Shown: one piece after another, positions 36,629 through 37,774 of the stretch | Layout: each line of letters begins with the position of its first letter | Numbering within the stretch: the first letter of the stretch is position 1 | Assembly (NCBI GenBank): GCA_018241665.1 | Contig: JAFEDK010000050.1 | Location: forward strand, 1 to 37,774 | From: Pseudomonadota bacterium | GTDB taxonomy: Bacteria > Pseudomonadota > Gammaproteobacteria > Burkholderiales > Rhodocyclaceae | DNA length: 37,774 nucleotides | Direction of reading: 5' to 3' | Made by a program: the position numbers and the translations under genes | The notes under the pieces: generated by a model | Databases searched by the model: none | Seen by the model: the letters and a program-made list of their open reading frames with translations, nothing else | Told to the model about the DNA's origin: nothing

Positions 36629-36720
36629 TCCAATGAGGGCGGCGGAACCGTGCAGGGTTGGAACTACCGGGCAAAGGAACCGGCCAGCCTTGCGGCTGCC
36701 CTGCACGGCCCGCCATTGGA
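36629..36720 (-). ncRNA. C4-type antisense RNA candidate
   Basis: Read on the minus strand, this folds as a three-way junction. A perfect 10-bp stem pairs CCGTGCAGGG (36708-36699) with CCCTGCACGG (36657-36648). Inside it are a CAGCC-GCAA-GGCTG hairpin with a GNRA loop (36698-36685) and a CCGG-TTCCTTTGC-CCGG hairpin (36683-36667). Outside, TCCAATG (36720-36714) pairs with CATTGGA (36635-36629). The 9-nt loop contains TCCTTTGC, the complement of GCAAAGGA at 36605-36598, the ribosome binding site of the following ORF. This arrangement matches the C4 antisense RNA of phages P1/P7 and prophages. The family call is from structure and logic, not from a covariance search. Confidence 0.6.
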
Positions 36721-36744
36721 CAGGCGTAACCATGCAACCGAAGT

Positions 36745-36766
36745 AAAAAGCCGCGAAAAACGCGGC
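36745..36766 (-). terminator. Intrinsic terminator or attenuator upstream of the C4-like RNA
   Basis: On the minus strand, GCCGCG-TTTTT-CGCGGC is followed by TTTTT. It would end transcription arriving from the 217-codon gene, or act as an attenuator before the C4-like RNA starts 25 bp downstream. Confidence 0.7.
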
Positions 36767-36784
36767 CCTATCGGCCTTTGCTTA

Positions 36785-36822
36785 TCCGGGGTTCCAATCC
36801 CGGTCACCACTGTCTAGGTGAC
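36785..36822 (-). repeat. Two adjacent inverted repeats upstream of the C4-like cassette
   Basis: On the minus strand GTCACC (36822-36817) and GGTGAC (36808-36803) form a perfect 6-bp inverted repeat with an 8-nt spacer. It is followed at once by CCGGG-ATTGGAAC-CCCGG. The second loop contains TTGGAAC, complementary to GTTCCAA within the C4-like RNA. Confidence 0.5.
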
Positions 36823-36874
36823 GGCGGCGAGTATCGGCTGCTCATCAAGGGGGCGTCAAGATGCTCCTTCACTT

Positions 36875-36907
36875 GTAACGACTGTTCCAACGTAGGCTGG
36901 TCGTTAC
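36875..36907. repeat. 8-bp inverted repeat downstream of the 217-codon gene
   Basis: GTAACGAC (36875-36882) and GTCGTTAC (36900-36907) are perfect inverted repeats with a 17-nt spacer. There is no T-run. It could be an operator or part of a factor-dependent end. Confidence 0.5.
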
Positions 36908-36928
36908 TTGCATAGCAACATTGATATG

Positions 36929-37582
36929 TCAGGCCTCGACACCTTCAGAAGCTAGATCCATAGAGAACTGTTGTTGGGCAGCAACAACAATTTTCTCAAA
37001 AATCGGATATGTAATTTCGATGGTCTTCAAGGCTTCCCTGATAGGGTCGAGGGAGTTTTGAATCGCATCATTGACGTAATTTTCCGCAAGAGACTTAGCA
37101 TCGATTGTCCAAGGAAGAAACCAAGTTCCATCAGATGGCTCAAATTGAAATCCAGCTTTTTCAATTTCAGGAAATGCTTGGTTTTCTTGCAAGGTAAAGG
37201 CTCGCCATGGTCTTTGTCTTGTCGCTCCAGAAAGGTGCCTGCGGTCAATTGAGAATCTGAACCCGGTTCGGCCTGCATGGGCTCCAAGAGCGTATGTCAG
37301 CCAGTATTTTTCATCGTCTGGATTGATTGCATCCAGCTCAAACTTGGCCGTCCACTCGTCTAAGCTATTGTCGCTCCCCCATTGAGGGGAAGTGAAGTAG
37401 GTTGTGCTCTTTTCGCCCCAGAAATCAAAGACTCCTTTCCATTTAAGATCAACTGCCCATCTTTCTATGACTTTATCGACTGCCGAGAACAGATTTTTGC
37501 AGATTTCGTGTTCAATCAATTTCACAGCTTCTTCTATCGCGGCAATGTTCTCAATGATAAGCGCTGCAGCAGCTTTAGACAT
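36929..37582 (-). CDS. Hypothetical protein in an AT-richer operon
   Basis: This is a 217-residue protein not recognised. It is rich in aromatic and acidic residues and begins with a helix (AAAALIIENIAAIEEAVKLIEHEI), followed by a tryptophan-rich mixed region (WAVDLKWKGVFDFWGE, YWLTYALGAHAGRTGFRFSI) and ends in helices. There is no signal peptide or membrane helix. AAGGA precedes the ATG, which lies 12 bp after the stop of the upstream gene, so the two form an operon. GC content is visibly lower than in the rest of the window, pointing to recent acquisition. A defence or phage-related function is possible from location only. Confidence 0.7.
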   Translation of the reverse strand: MSKAAAALIIENIAAIEEAVKLIEHEICKNLFSAVDKVIERWAVDLKWKGVFDFWGEKSTTYFTSPQWGSDNSLDEWTAKFELDAINPDDEKYWLTYALGAHAGRTGFRFSIDRRHLSGATRQRPWRAFTLQENQAFPEIEKAGFQFEPSDGTWFLPWTIDAKSLAENYVNDAIQNSLDPIREALKTIEITYPIFEKIVVAAQQQFSMDLASEGVEA

Positions 37583-37594
37583 GGTGTTCCTTTT

Positions 37595-37774
37595 TCAGAA
37601 AAACGAAATATGTTGAGAAAACTGAAGTATTAATTTGCTTGCAAAAGATGCTGGTGATATTTGAGCATATTCTCTAAGTGACTCCGCTACGTCCGACCAT
37701 GCGAGCGCTTTGAGATTGCGAGGTGGGTTATCGCGGAATCGTATTGGCAATTTGAATCGCCCCGGGTTTCCTAG
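37595..37774 (-). CDS. C-terminal fragment of an unidentified protein
   Basis: The minus-strand frame is open from the window edge for 59 codons and ends with TGA at 37595. It reads like protein (RFKLPIRFRDNPPRNLKALA, then WSDVAESLREYAQISP and a SFF-like hydrophobic end). It has no start in the window. The short spacing to the next gene and the shared AT-rich composition suggest one operon. No family is recognised. Confidence 0.6.
   Translation of the reverse strand, partial: LGNPGRFKLPIRFRDNPPRNLKALAWSDVAESLREYAQISPASFASKLILQFSQHISFF

Noticed and set aside
36482-36733. N-terminal extension of the 98-codon ORF to an ATG at 36733
   Set aside because: The frame is open but runs through the structured RNA and lacks a ribosome binding site. 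The overlap with the 36-codon ORF supports the start at 36481.
36785-36812. tRNA T-arm-like sequence (GGGGTTCCAATCCC) ending in CACCA, possibly an attachment site
   Set aside because: The loop deviates from the TTCRA consensus, and no acceptor stem or anticodon arm can be built. It is better explained as a hairpin.

Overview
The window is GC-rich, densely packed proteobacterial DNA. The gene families (C. testosteroni-type steroid genes, several hybrid sensor kinases, a chemoreceptor) suggest an aerobic betaproteobacterium, perhaps of the Rhodocyclales (Thauera/Azoarcus type). The taxon is inferred from protein resemblance only.

Positions 1-21,260 hold part of a steroid (sterol, androgen or bile-acid type) catabolic cluster. 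A leftward unit encodes a flavin reductase with a MarR-like tail, a 7-alpha-HSDH-like SDR, a 2-hydroxydienoate hydratase (TesE/HsaE type) and the first codons of an acylating aldehyde dehydrogenase (TesF/HsaG type) at the left edge. A divergent rightward unit encodes a chemoreceptor, an aldehyde dehydrogenase and two acyl-CoA dehydrogenase subunits. It ends at a strong hairpin that also separates it from a leftward Delta4-(5alpha)-ketosteroid dehydrogenase. Divergent from that gene is a rightward unit of Delta1-ketosteroid dehydrogenase (KstD), a 3beta/17beta-HSDH-like SDR and a FadD3-like CoA ligase. After a stand-alone sensor kinase broken by a frameshift come a leftward MFS transporter plus enoyl-CoA hydratase, and a divergent rightward SDR, SnoaL-like protein and EthD-like protein. 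Together these genes would import steroids, oxidise hydroxyl groups, desaturate ring A (Delta4 and Delta1), hydroxylate and open the ring, and process the acyl-CoA remnants.

All three divergent intergenic regions of this cluster carry two copies of a 20-bp imperfect palindrome, consensus CATCGTC-N6-GACGATG. Its best-conserved half always faces the neighbouring gene, usually 55-105 bp before the start codon. I found no such copy at other promoters that I examined. This looks like the operator of an unidentified regulator, and it places the chemoreceptor in the same regulon.

Positions 21,260-36,000 hold two unrecognised ORFs, a YdjM-type membrane hydrolase, a periplasmic-binding lipoprotein coupled to a hybrid kinase, a YidB-like protein, a DUF998 membrane protein, a DapB-like protein, and two further hybrid kinases. 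One of these is a CheB-CheR-PAS-kinase-receiver fusion of about 1,740 residues. No separate response regulator or Hpt gene is visible.

Positions 36,000-37,774 look like accessory DNA. On the minus strand there is a three-way-junction RNA resembling the phage P1/P7 C4 antisense RNA, with a loop complementary to the ribosome binding site of a 36-codon ORF that is coupled to a 98-codon ORF. Upstream lies a two-gene AT-richer operon of unknown function cut by the window edge.
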